Source: Roseivirga sp. BDSF3-8 (GTDB lineage Bacteria > Bacteroidota > Bacteroidia > Cytophagales > Cyclobacteriaceae). Taken from it: a stretch of 64,000 nt of DNA. A program made the position numbers and the translations under genes. The notes under the pieces are model-generated. The model saw only the letters and a program-made list of their open reading frames with translations. It was not told the DNA's origin and made no database searches. The stretch is taken from the NCBI RefSeq assembly GCF_041449215.1, contig NZ_JBGNFV010000001.1:3923001-3987000 (forward strand). Reading direction: 5' to 3'. Shown here one piece after another: positions 27,063 through 35,357 of this stretch; position 1 is the stretch's first letter; every line of letters begins with the position of its first letter.

Positions 27063-29042
27063 TTATTTAACTGGTTTAATTGGAAAATGTACAGTGAAAA
27101 TAGTCCCAATGCTCTCTTTACTACTAAAGGTAATAAATCCTCCGTGTAGTTTTACAAATTCTTTCACTATAGCGAGACCGAGTCCGGAGCCTTGAACGTT
27201 ACCCACATTGGAGGCACGGTAAAATGTCTCGAAGAGGCGCTTCTGGTCTCTCTCCGGAATGCCTATGCCATGGTCCTTTACCATTAGTTTAACGCCTGCC
27301 TCCCCAAACTGAAGGGTGAGCTCCGGCTCTTGCCGGTCTGCAGAGTACTTATAGGCGTTCTGGACCAGATTTTCCATGATATGGGTAAACAGCTTGTGAT
27401 CTATATCGAGTCTATAGGGGTCGCCTTCTACCTGGTATTTGATGGTGGGGTGTTGTGTGAGGATTTTCTTTTTTAGCAGTTCTTCTATATCTGTATCTAC
27501 CGGCGCAAAGGGTACTTTGTGTGTATCCATCTGCCCAATGAGCAGGATGTTATTAATGAGTTGATGGAGTCTGTCGGCGCTCGTATCTATGCGTGATAGG
27601 TTGTTCCTGAGCCGCTTCCGGTCGAGCTCAGGCATATTTTCAAGCTGGTAATTTACCAGTTCGACATCGGTGCGAATAGTGGTGAGAGGTGTACGGAGCT
27701 CATGGCTAGTCATGCTTATAAACTGGCTTTTGAGTGTATTGAGCTCTTTTTGTTTTTCGAGGGCCTTCACCATATTTTCTCTGGACTCCTTCAGTTCGGA
27801 TATGTCGCGCAAAAAGGCTGTGAAAAAGTGTTCTTCGGCATGCTTGATATGGAAAACGGTAAGTTCTATAGGGAATTCCCGCCCTGATTTATCGAGTGCT
27901 GTAATTTCGATACGGTTGTTAAGCACTGGTCCTTCTCCTGTATCAAAGAAGTTTTTCATGCCTTTCTGATGCGCGGACCTGTAATTATGAGGGATAATGG
28001 TTTCATGCAGGGCTTTTCCTATTACTTCCTCTCTGTCAAAACCAAAGGTCTTTTCGGCCTGCGGGTTCCATTGGAGGATGTTGCCGTGTTTGTCAATAGT
28101 GATTAAGGCATCGAGCGATTCACCGAAGAAGTTTTCTAACTGGGCTTCCTTAAAAGCAAATTCCTCTGCCAGCCTCTTCTGGTGTGAAATATCCAGGTGA
28201 ATGCCTATGGAGCCTATGCGCTGGCCTTCTTTATTATAGTTAGGGGCCCCGCTGATGACGACCCACTTTTCGTTTCCGTTTTTATCGGTAAGTGCAATTT
28301 CGTAAGATCCGGACTTCCCCTCCAGCCGTCTTTGGGTCTGTCTTTCCATCTTTTTTTGTGCTTTATCATCCAGAAACAGCTCCTTTGCATTTTTACCTAG
28401 AATCTCGGGTAGTGACCAGCCTAGGAGATCCAGGAAGGACTGGTTTGCATGCAGGATGATGTTGTCGTTATCCACCTCGATCAGGCCGAGGCGAATATTT
28501 TCTATAATACGATGGTATTTTTCTTCCTGTGCCTTTAGTAGCTGCTCTGCTTTCTCTCTTTCTGCTATTTCTTCCTGCAGTCTGCGGTATCTCAGGCTGC
28601 TTTTTATAGACAAGGCGAGTTGATCTGCTACATCTGCCATAGGGTAGACCACTTCCGGTTTCAGCTTATCAGGATGGCTACGGCTGTAAAGTTCTATAAG
28701 CCCCAGCTCACCTAATTTTATATAGGCGTAATAGCCACGCCGCTCGTTTGATTCGAAAAGGGAGTAGGTGCCTGTACCGTAACGGTTATGGCCAAAATAT
28801 TCTTTATAGACACCGGCCCTTATTCGCGATTCATGATCAAAGTGAGGCATGCTATACAGTTGCCTGAAAGTCAGGTATTTTTCCTCCTGGTTTTCCAAGA
28901 GCCATATCGCTCCGTAGTTCAGGTTCTTCCGGCTTAGTAACTTACGAATGAAGTTACCTGCCGTGGTGGCAGGGTCGTCGCTTTTGGTAATACTTAAACT
29001 AAGCTCATAGAGCAGGGACATTTGCTGGTAGGCATCATTCAT
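27063..29042 (-). CDS. PAS-domain sensor histidine kinase
   Basis: 659 residues, no membrane segment seen, so probably cytoplasmic. Residues about 1-165 form a GAF-like input domain. Two PAS/PAC repeats follow (IIENIRLGLIEVDNDNIILH; NWKWV-type WVVISGAPN; ALITIDKHGNILQWN). HisKA starts near 430 with the phospho-acceptor His in MTSHELRTPLTTI. The ATP-binding domain has N box NLVQNAYKYSAD, G1 KDHGIGIPERD and G2 GSGLGLAIVKEF. It autophosphorylates and passes the phosphate to the regulator encoded directly after it. The upstream FIST protein in the same transcript likely provides a ligand-binding signal, a known pairing for FIST proteins. Confidence 0.93.
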   Translation of the reverse strand: MNDAYQQMSLLYELSLSITKSDDPATTAGNFIRKLLSRKNLNYGAIWLLENQEEKYLTFRQLYSMPHFDHESRIRAGVYKEYFGHNRYGTGTYSLFESNERRGYYAYIKLGELGLIELYSRSHPDKLKPEVVYPMADVADQLALSIKSSLRYRRLQEEIAEREKAEQLLKAQEEKYHRIIENIRLGLIEVDNDNIILHANQSFLDLLGWSLPEILGKNAKELFLDDKAQKKMERQTQRRLEGKSGSYEIALTDKNGNEKWVVISGAPNYNKEGQRIGSIGIHLDISHQKRLAEEFAFKEAQLENFFGESLDALITIDKHGNILQWNPQAEKTFGFDREEVIGKALHETIIPHNYRSAHQKGMKNFFDTGEGPVLNNRIEITALDKSGREFPIELTVFHIKHAEEHFFTAFLRDISELKESRENMVKALEKQKELNTLKSQFISMTSHELRTPLTTIRTDVELVNYQLENMPELDRKRLRNNLSRIDTSADRLHQLINNILLIGQMDTHKVPFAPVDTDIEELLKKKILTQHPTIKYQVEGDPYRLDIDHKLFTHIMENLVQNAYKYSADRQEPELTLQFGEAGVKLMVKDHGIGIPERDQKRLFETFYRASNVGNVQGSGLGLAIVKEFVKLHGGFITFSSKESIGTIFTVHFPIKPVK

Positions 29043-29043
29043 T

Positions 29044-30123
29044 TCAATGAAAAGCTGATACGACTACAGTTTTGTTAAAAAATTCTAAATATCCATCCCC
29101 AAAGGAAGAAATTTCTCCTAATGACAAAATTCCTTTCAAATTTAACTCAGGGTTTTTATCTTTAATAACCTTTCTGATGGCTCCGATTTCACCTTTAAAG
29201 CCATCTTCCAGAAACAATACTCTGCTTATGCAGTCTGTAACAAATATATCCACCGGCTCGACGTCTGCGCAGGCTTCTGCTGCTGCCTGCCTGGCACTTT
29301 CTATTAAAACGGTGGGCTCACCCATGAGCAGGTTTACCATAGAGTATCTGGGTACTTCTCCCACACAAACGAGGCTACCGTCCTTTTTGGTCATAATCGG
29401 GTCACGCACGACATCTTCCATTCCTTCACGGTATACTCCGAATGGGAAGCCTTTGGCTATGTTAAAGAAATTGTCCCCGCTAAATGATTCTGTACTATGC
29501 TTTTGTACCTCTTGCCGGTATATTTCAAACGCGGGTTTCCAGTTTAGTTCAGCTAATACATTACCCTGAGAAGCGTTTACCTGGAATGGGCCTGCTATTT
29601 TTTTCCATCCATGTTTTACGCCCGGACTTATGCTGTTTTGAATGAAAATAAGAAGTGCGGCATCCTGGTAAAAGCCCTCATTGGTGAATATACAAGGTTT
29701 TTGTTCCAGTGTGAGAGATCCGCTACCTCCTCCGGTAAAGGTCAAGGTATCCCAATACTTTTGGTAGATGCCGTTTAGAACAGAGGGAATACCGGAGGAG
29801 AGTCCGTCGACAAATACGAAGGCGGACCTGGCACCTTCGGGTTTATCGGGGAGGTGGAATTCGGTATGGGTGCTGATATCCTGTGCCAGGGCGGTACCCA
29901 GTGCATTCGGCAGCTGACGTATAATGACGGCATCCTTGTAGTAGGCTGTATCATACAGAACGGCGGGAAACAGGCCTCCGGCTATTGCCAGGCCTTTCTC
30001 ATTAGCTATTTCGATGAGGTCATTTATGCTAAGGTTGCACTCTTCGGCCACCAGTAGCACATTGAGGCAGTCCGGGGACAGACTGTCTATTATTCTTTCT
30101 TTTGCCGGGTTGGTTATTAGCAT
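29044..30123 (-). CDS. FIST signal-transduction protein
   Basis: A 359-residue soluble protein without signal peptide. The N-terminal half (about 30-200) matches the FIST_N style: a hydrophobic core with VFVDGLSSGIPSVLNGIYQK, then a glycine-rich GGGSGSLTLEQKPCIFTNEG. The C-terminal half (about 210-350) is FIST_C-like with PFGVYREGMEDVVRDPI, SLVCVGEVPRY, VFVTDCISRVLFLEDGF and LKGILSLGEISSFGDGYLEF. FIST domains are thought to bind amino acids or other small ligands in signalling. Only one base separates it from the kinase gene downstream, so the three genes form one transcriptional unit with the FIST protein as probable sensor. Confidence 0.9.
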   Translation of the reverse strand: MLITNPAKERIIDSLSPDCLNVLLVAEECNLSINDLIEIANEKGLAIAGGLFPAVLYDTAYYKDAVIIRQLPNALGTALAQDISTHTEFHLPDKPEGARSAFVFVDGLSSGIPSVLNGIYQKYWDTLTFTGGGSGSLTLEQKPCIFTNEGFYQDAALLIFIQNSISPGVKHGWKKIAGPFQVNASQGNVLAELNWKPAFEIYRQEVQKHSTESFSGDNFFNIAKGFPFGVYREGMEDVVRDPIMTKKDGSLVCVGEVPRYSMVNLLMGEPTVLIESARQAAAEACADVEPVDIFVTDCISRVLFLEDGFKGEIGAIRKVIKDKNPELNLKGILSLGEISSFGDGYLEFFNKTVVVSAFH

Positions 30124-30493
30124 GTTGGTAGTTTAAAGGAAAGTTGAAGATACTTCAATACGTCTACGACTGTCCTAAAATATCGACGAGCTGCAGATAT
30201 AAAAGGTCGAATGACATAAGACCCTGTCCATTGGAAAAAGGAACCTTTTCCTTAACAGCCATATTCAGGTCCGGGAAATAATAATGCCTCTTAACAATGA
30301 CCTATCAGGAAGGGGGAGGTATACGTTTGGTCTAAATAGAAAGCCGGTGAGGGGCACCGGTTCGGTATGGGGCAGCCCTGCTATGTTAGCATTTTAATTA
30401 ATGGTCTGATTTCTATATTTTTGGCGCCCTTAGAAGATGAAAATACTGAGGCATTGGGTTTCAGAATGATGAGCAGGGAGTAAATTTTTTGAT
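30124..30493. other. Divergent intergenic region
   Basis: About 370 bases separating divergent genes. A small inverted repeat CCGGTG...CACCGG occurs at 30344-30360 with a GGGG loop. No gene is visible. Confidence 0.5.
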
Positions 30494-31354
30494 ATGACCT
30501 CGATTAAGATCAGGCTCGGAGGTGTGCCCGAGCATTTTAATTACCCGATTCATAAGGCGGTTAAAGAAGGGAGATTCTCAGAAGCAGGAATTGACCTGGA
30601 ATGGGTTAATTGCCCTGGTGGCACGGGTCAGATGAACCAGGCACTAAGAGATGAAACCTGTGACGCTTGTATATTACTCACTGAAGGGATCATTACTGAT
30701 ATCCTGCGGGGAAACTCGAGCCGTATAGTGAGTGGTTATGTGAAATCTCCTTTGATATGGGGGGTGCATACGGGGGTGAAGAGTTCTGTAAGAGAGTACG
30801 ATGATATATTTGACCAAACGATTGCGATCAGCCGTACAGGGTCTGGGTCTCACCTGATGCCTACGGTAGACGCACTCATGAAAGGCCGCCAGTTGCAGGA
30901 AGAGCAGTTCGTGATCGTTAATGATATAGATGGAGCGATCAAATCACTGAACGAAGGTGAAACAGATATTTTTTATTGGGAGAAGTTTACGACAAAACCT
31001 TATGTGGATGAGGGGGTGCTGAGGCGGGTAGGTGAGTTTATCACCCCATGGCCTTGTTTTATGATCGCTGCTACCGAATCTATTATAGCGAGGGAGCCTA
31101 AGGCGCTTGATAAAATGCTAAGGGTGATTCACAGGAGCTGTGAAGAGTTTATGCAAACTCCGGATGCACCAGTGCTTATAAGTGATGAATATGGGATAGC
31201 GCATAAGGACGCCAAATACTGGTTTCATGTAACGGAGTGGGCTACTGATAGCTGGGTGAGCAATAAAATGCTGCTAAGCGTGCTTTTTACTTTAAAAGAA
31301 GCAGGGATAGTGGAAGGGGATGCGGAAGGCAGAGACCTTGTGTGGGTAAGATAA
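30494..31354 (+). CDS. Solute-binding-protein-like protein (NMT1/SsuA/THI5 type), no signal peptide
   Basis: A 286-residue protein resembling the periplasmic-binding-protein type II domain of the NMT1/THI5/SsuA class. The N-terminal LGGVPEHFNYPIHKAVKEGR, the GTGQMNQALRDETCDACILL segment, the central AISRTGSGSHLMPTVDAL and the hinge region WEKFTTKPYVDEG fit that class, which binds taurine, sulphonates, nitrate or pyrimidine precursors. No signal peptide or lipobox is present, and no ABC permease or ATPase gene is adjacent. It therefore may be cytoplasmic and act in metabolite sensing or enzymatically, as THI5 does. It is divergent from the FIST operon and convergent with the GH32 gene. The ligand is unknown. 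Confidence 0.7.
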   Translation: MTSIKIRLGGVPEHFNYPIHKAVKEGRFSEAGIDLEWVNCPGGTGQMNQALRDETCDACILLTEGIITDILRGNSSRIVSGYVKSPLIWGVHTGVKSSVREYDDIFDQTIAISRTGSGSHLMPTVDALMKGRQLQEEQFVIVNDIDGAIKSLNEGETDIFYWEKFTTKPYVDEGVLRRVGEFITPWPCFMIAATESIIAREPKALDKMLRVIHRSCEEFMQTPDAPVLISDEYGIAHKDAKYWFHVTEWATDSWVSNKMLLSVLFTLKEAGIVEGDAEGRDLVWVR

Positions 31355-31372
31355 GGTTGAGGTCAGGTTTAC

Positions 31373-32917
31373 TCACATTCCCACATAGTTGTCCCATATT
31401 GCGGATAATTTGAACCATCTGCCATACACCATCAGTTTCGGTCCGGAGCTATGAAAGGTAACGTGGCTGAGGGGATTATCAGTAAAGAACAGGCTTGTCA
31501 TCACGAGTTCCCCCTGGTTAACAAATAGCTCAAGGGAGCCTGTGTCGACTAACAGGCTGAGGCTGATCATTTTTCTGCCCGGATTAAATGGTGCTGTCTG
31601 CCTGCCGGTAAAATTGTCGCTAAAATCTGTCTTTCCTGCCTTGTCACGATCTATATACAATTGCTTATTAACTGCATCATACCCTACTAGTAGGGTGTCA
31701 TTTTCTGCGTTAGTAAGGTGTAGTTCAAAGCTTTCCATTTCATTCCCTCCATTGCTGATCTCCATCTCCAGGTTATAGATTCCACCGGATGCTGTTTTTA
31801 TTGCACCATCTTTTGTTATGATAAACTGGACTGGTTCCCCCCGCAACTGTGCCAGCTCTCTTGCGGGGACGGAGGTGACCACATCTCCGGCAGGGGTAGG
31901 GAGGATGTTTAATACCCGGGGCACTGTCATGGCACTGCGCCAGGGGGTGGTGGGTACCTTTTGGCCGTAGTCCCAGTTGCTCATCCACCCCATGAAAATA
32001 CGCCTGCCGTCGCGTTCGGGTATACCTGCCCAGGTTACACCCGCATAGTTATCCCGTCCGTAGTCCAGCCATCGCGTGCTGTTGTCCTGGGCCGTAAACG
32101 TTTTACCGTCAAAGTCTCCTACAAAATACTGTGTGGCCGAGCCTCCGTTAGGGCCTCCGGGATTCAGGCTTACCAGCAGTACCCATCGGCCGTCCAGTGG
32201 AAAGAGGTCCGGACACTCCCACACTCCTCCATGTGCTCCGGTAGTTTCTCCAAACCGGCTTTCTTCTTTCCAGTCTGTGAGGTTCGGTGAGGAGTAAAAG
32301 CGAATGTGATCTTTTACGGCGAGGGCCATGATCCATCTTTCTGTCTCCTGATGCCAGATCACTTTGGGGTCACGGTAGTCCTGAATACCGGGGTTGGGTA
32401 GTACCGGATTGCCTTTATATTTAGTCCAGGTACGGCCCTTGTCTGTGCTGAAAGCAATGGCCTGGGTCTGAAAGTCCCTGCGGCTGGCAGGGTGGCCTTC
32501 CGGATCATGATATGTGTAGATGGCTATTATGGCTGGCTCATCAGGATTGCCCAGTCCGGATGTATTCTGGTGATCTACTACGGCGCTGCCGGAAAATATA
32601 TAGCCCATACTATCCGGATAGAGGGCTATGGGTAGGTGTTCCCAGTGAACCAGGTCCTTGCTTATGGCATGGCCCCAGTGCATGGGGCCCCACACTGTAC
32701 TGTCCGGGTAGTATTGGTAAAACAGGTGATACTCTCCGTGATGATAGACCATGCCATTAGGGTCATTCATCCACATCTCGGGCGGAGAAAAGTGAAACTG
32801 GAGCCGGTGAGGCTCAAGGTAAGCGGCAGTTTCAGTCGTTACGGGTACATTCATTTCACCTTGTGTGGTACAGCCTATGACAAAAAGGGTGAAGAGGTAG
32901 GTTACGTAGCGTCTCAT
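31373..32917 (-). CDS. GH32 lipoprotein (levanase/fructan beta-fructosidase-like)
   Basis: From the ATG at 32917, which overlaps the transporter stop as ATGA, a 514-residue lipoprotein starts MRRYVTYLFTLFVIGC with Cys16 as the lipidation site. The catalytic five-blade propeller shows all GH32 motifs: WMNDPNG with the nucleophile Asp52, YRDPKV with transition-state Asp183, and WECPDLF with acid/base Glu234. A beta-sandwich domain follows from about 365 to the end. The family cleaves fructose from inulin, levan or sucrose. It is probably attached to the outer membrane, and the sugar is taken up by the MFS porter encoded upstream. A longer frame exists in front of the ATG but lacks a signal sequence. 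Confidence 0.92.
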   Translation of the reverse strand: MRRYVTYLFTLFVIGCTTQGEMNVPVTTETAAYLEPHRLQFHFSPPEMWMNDPNGMVYHHGEYHLFYQYYPDSTVWGPMHWGHAISKDLVHWEHLPIALYPDSMGYIFSGSAVVDHQNTSGLGNPDEPAIIAIYTYHDPEGHPASRRDFQTQAIAFSTDKGRTWTKYKGNPVLPNPGIQDYRDPKVIWHQETERWIMALAVKDHIRFYSSPNLTDWKEESRFGETTGAHGGVWECPDLFPLDGRWVLLVSLNPGGPNGGSATQYFVGDFDGKTFTAQDNSTRWLDYGRDNYAGVTWAGIPERDGRRIFMGWMSNWDYGQKVPTTPWRSAMTVPRVLNILPTPAGDVVTSVPARELAQLRGEPVQFIITKDGAIKTASGGIYNLEMEISNGGNEMESFELHLTNAENDTLLVGYDAVNKQLYIDRDKAGKTDFSDNFTGRQTAPFNPGRKMISLSLLVDTGSLELFVNQGELVMTSLFFTDNPLSHVTFHSSGPKLMVYGRWFKLSAIWDNYVGM

Positions 32918-34275
32918 GCGTGGATTTCTTTTGAAAGTTCTTCGAGTGTTTTTCCCTTGGTTTCCGGCATCAAAAAGTGGACATACAGTAGTTGAAGTAC
33001 CATCATAAAGGCAAAAAAAGCAAAGACGGGCCAGGGATTCTGGCCGAAGACACCTTCCTGTCGGTCGATAAATACAGGGGTGAGCAGGGTGATAAGGGCG
33101 GCAAATACCCAATGAGTACCGCACCCTAGTGACTGTCCTCGTGCCCGGACCTTGTTGGGAAATATTTCAGAAATAAACACCCATATGACTGCGCCCTGAC
33201 CTATAGCGTGGCTGGCAATGAATAGTAAAATAAATGCCAGCAGCAGGTCTGGTGAAAGCCTGTAATAAAATGCGAAAGCAGTGAGTGCCAGACTTGTAAT
33301 ATAGCCTATGCTACCTACATACATAAGTGCTTTTCGTCCCATGCGGTCTATCAGCGCTAAGCCTAAAAGTGTAAAGACGAGATTGATACCTCCTATGGAT
33401 ATGGCATTGAAGAGGGAGTCTTTAGGGGCGAGCCCTGCCAGTTCTAACAGCTCGGGGGCGTAGTATAGTATGAAATTGATCCCTGATAGCTGATTGAAAA
33501 AGGCCAGTAAAAATGCCAGGACTATAGGTTTGGTAAATCGATTGGAGAAAAATGCCGGGGCATCAGCGTCCCTTTCGAGGTCTTCCCGCATATCCTGCAG
33601 GCGTGATTCTGCGGTGGACGGATCTATTTGTCGGAGTATTCTGAGTGCCCCTTCGCGGTCATGACGGTGCAGATAGAGCCATCGGGGGCTATTGCTCACA
33701 CCGAGTACAAAAAGACAATAAATGAAGGCGGGTATACCTTCTACACCGAGCATGTACCGCCAGTCATTAATGCCGCCAAAACCTTCGAGCAGGAAATTGG
33801 AGATATAGGCTATCAGAATACCAAATACGATCATGAACTGGTAAAGGGCAACGAGCTTACCCCGGTTGTTTGATGAGGTGATTTCAGCTATGTAGGTGGG
33901 CGCCGCTACAGATGATGCTCCGACGCCTACTCCTCCTATAAAGCGAAAAAAGCTGAATACGTAGGGGCCGGTGGCGAGGGCCGACCCTAGGGCACTTACA
34001 AAGTACAAAACACCTATCCAGAAAAGGGTCTTTTTTCTTCCCAGCCTATCAGTAGGCCAGCTACCTCCTAAGGCCCCTAGTACGGTGCCCCATAAGGCCA
34101 TAGACATGATAAAGGTGCCGTGAAAGAAAGGAGTGGTATCCCACAGCTCCCTGATAGGGAGGTTGGCACCGGAAATTACAACTGTATCAAAGCCGAAAAG
34201 AAAACCGGCCAGGGCCACACTAAGTGACCATTGCAGGGTTTTGTTGTTCATCTGACAGGGTTTGGGTAGAGGCAT
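32914..34275 (-). CDS. MFS sugar porter (probable fructose/sucrose importer)
   Basis: 453 residues, 12 predicted membrane helices. The sugar-porter motifs are visible: a DRLGRKK-type loop after helix 2, an RFIGGVGVGASSVAAPTYIA stretch around helix 4-5, the central RWLYLH and PRWL loop, and PETKGKTLEEL at the C-terminal end. This belongs to the sugar porter family (XylE, GLUT). Co-translation with the GH32 gene (4-base overlap) points to import of the released fructose or of an intact disaccharide. The ATG at 34275 has GAGAGTGG just upstream; an alternative ATG at 34251 would shorten it by eight residues. No fructokinase gene is present in the window. Confidence 0.9.
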   Translation of the reverse strand: MPLPKPCQMNNKTLQWSLSVALAGFLFGFDTVVISGANLPIRELWDTTPFFHGTFIMSMALWGTVLGALGGSWPTDRLGRKKTLFWIGVLYFVSALGSALATGPYVFSFFRFIGGVGVGASSVAAPTYIAEITSSNNRGKLVALYQFMIVFGILIAYISNFLLEGFGGINDWRYMLGVEGIPAFIYCLFVLGVSNSPRWLYLHRHDREGALRILRQIDPSTAESRLQDMREDLERDADAPAFFSNRFTKPIVLAFLLAFFNQLSGINFILYYAPELLELAGLAPKDSLFNAISIGGINLVFTLLGLALIDRMGRKALMYVGSIGYITSLALTAFAFYYRLSPDLLLAFILLFIASHAIGQGAVIWVFISEIFPNKVRARGQSLGCGTHWVFAALITLLTPVFIDRQEGVFGQNPWPVFAFFAFMMVLQLLYVHFLMPETKGKTLEELSKEIHA

Positions 34276-34357
34276 CCACTCTCAGGCAGCCCTTCATTTT
34301 AATATAGCAATTTGGAAGAAATTAATGAGGCAGGAGCCGGGATATCAGGATGACAGT

Positions 34358-34390
34358 TTATAAAAATGGCGCTCCCGGTAGAGAGCGCCA
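34358..34390 (-). terminator. Terminator after the 53-residue peptide gene
   Basis: Arms TGGCGCTC and GAGCGCCA (plus-strand order, 34367-34374 and 34383-34390); read on the minus strand the hairpin is followed by ATTTTTATAA. It lies 20 bases after the peptide stop at 34410. Confidence 0.85.
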
Positions 34391-34409
34391 CGATTATTAT
34401 TTTGCCGAA

Positions 34410-34571
34410 TCAAATACAACTGCAATAGGTGTAGGCCAGGTAGCTTAGCCGCTTACACTCATAGTCTTTAGTGTCATCGCCTCCTCCTTTAATGATATGG
34501 ATGTTTGTAGCCCCGATGTCAGTTACAAAACTTTTCACTTGCAGGTTGGAGATCTTTATTTTCTTTTTCAT
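34410..34571 (-). CDS. Small RiPP-precursor-like peptide with pinensin-type leader, next to a copper module
   Basis: A 53-residue peptide (ATG at 34571; a longer frame upstream lacks support). The N-terminal part reads MKKKIKISNLQVKSFVTDIG, like the leader of Bacteroidota class I lanthipeptides of the pinensin type (L-x-V-x-SF-V/I-T). It continues to a GGG at 29-31 and a hydrophilic-to-aromatic core that ends in ECKRLSYLAYTYCSCI. Cys occurs at 39, 50 and 52, so the C-terminus carries a CxC. Ser/Thr that could be dehydrated are at T34, S43, T48 and S51. No LanB, LanC or protease gene is visible. The gene is divergent from the HMA-AraC regulator at 34692 and shares its 120-base promoter region. 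A second peptide with the same leader occurs at 55387. Confidence 0.7.
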   Translation of the reverse strand: MKKKIKISNLQVKSFVTDIGATNIHIIKGGGDDTKDYECKRLSYLAYTYCSCI

Positions 34572-34691
34572 AGCAAATATTTTTTGGTCTGTCTCTGAAT
34601 ATACCATTTTTCAATCACTCTTGATATGGGGGTAAGAAATGGATTTGATAATAACATCATGCATTCTTCCAGCGTATGCAAAATAGAGCAT

Positions 34692-35264
34692 ATGAAAGAT
34701 AACAATACTCTCTTTATCAAAAACATGGTTTGCCCGCGCTGTATAGAGGCTGTAAGGCAGACCCTGCTGAATAATAACATCCCCTTTACCGGGGTAGAGC
34801 TTGGTCGCGTGGAACTGGCAGAGGAGATAGATGGGAGTACTGTTGAAGAGCTGGGGACTGACCTTGCTACTCAGGGCTTCGAGTTGCTGGAGGAAAACAA
34901 TGCCCGCCTGGTATCCCGGATAAAGAGCCTGATTGTACACCAGATACATCACAGCAGAGAGGAACGCACGGTTAACTTTTCTACTCTTCTGGAAGAAGGG
35001 CTTCATCATGACTATGCCTACATGAGCCGTCTGTTTTCTTCGGTAGAGGGTATGACCATCGAGAAGTTTGTGACGAGGCAGAAGATAGAGCGTGTAAAGG
35101 AGCTGTTGTGTTACAACGAGATGAGTTTATCGCAAATAGCGGCTGACATGCAGTATAGCAGTACCTCTTATCTTTCCTCTCAGTTTAAAAAGGAGACTGG
35201 CATGACGCCATCTGACTTTAAAAAGCTTACTCGTCCTGAACGTAAGCCGCTGGATTCCATTTAA
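34692..35264 (+). CDS. AraC-type regulator fused to an HMA-like metal-binding domain
   Basis: From the ATG at 34692, a 190-residue protein. Residues 1-70 resemble a heavy-metal-associated (HMA) domain with LFIKNMVCPRCIEAVRQTL, where Cys14 and Cys17 form a CxxC. Residues about 95-185 form an AraC/XylS helix-turn-helix pair (FSSVEGMTIEKFVTRQKIER, LSQIAADMQYSSTSYLSSQF and FKKETGMTPSDFKKL). Metal binding to the N-terminal part could drive DNA binding, which is consistent with the copper-ATPase gene 93 bases downstream. This arrangement occurs in other Bacteroidota as far as I recall. An earlier ATG (34626) is possible but adds a non-conserved stretch. Confidence 0.85.
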   Translation: MKDNNTLFIKNMVCPRCIEAVRQTLLNNNIPFTGVELGRVELAEEIDGSTVEELGTDLATQGFELLEENNARLVSRIKSLIVHQIHHSREERTVNFSTLLEEGLHHDYAYMSRLFSSVEGMTIEKFVTRQKIERVKELLCYNEMSLSQIAADMQYSSTSYLSSQFKKETGMTPSDFKKLTRPERKPLDSI

Positions 35265-35321
35265 GCAAAATCTTGTAAGCCGCTGTCAATATTCTATAAT
35301 ACCTCAGCCTAATCATTTTCT

Positions 35322-35329
35322 CATCTTTG
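35322..35329 (+). promoter_or_regulatory. Possible -7 element (CATCTTTG) upstream of copA
   Basis: CATCTTTG matches the Bacteroidota -7 consensus TAnnTTTG at all but one fixed position and lies 29 bases before the ATG at 35358. No clear TTTG is seen at -33. The same octamer lies at 2208 before the KamA gene. Confidence 0.3.
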
Positions 35330-35357
35330 TTGTAGTAATACTGTAAAGATACATGGT

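Noticed and set aside
31373-33124. GH32 gene starting far upstream at 33124
   Set aside because: The extra 69 residues have no signal peptide and overlap the transporter; the ATGA at 32917 gives a perfect lipoprotein signal.
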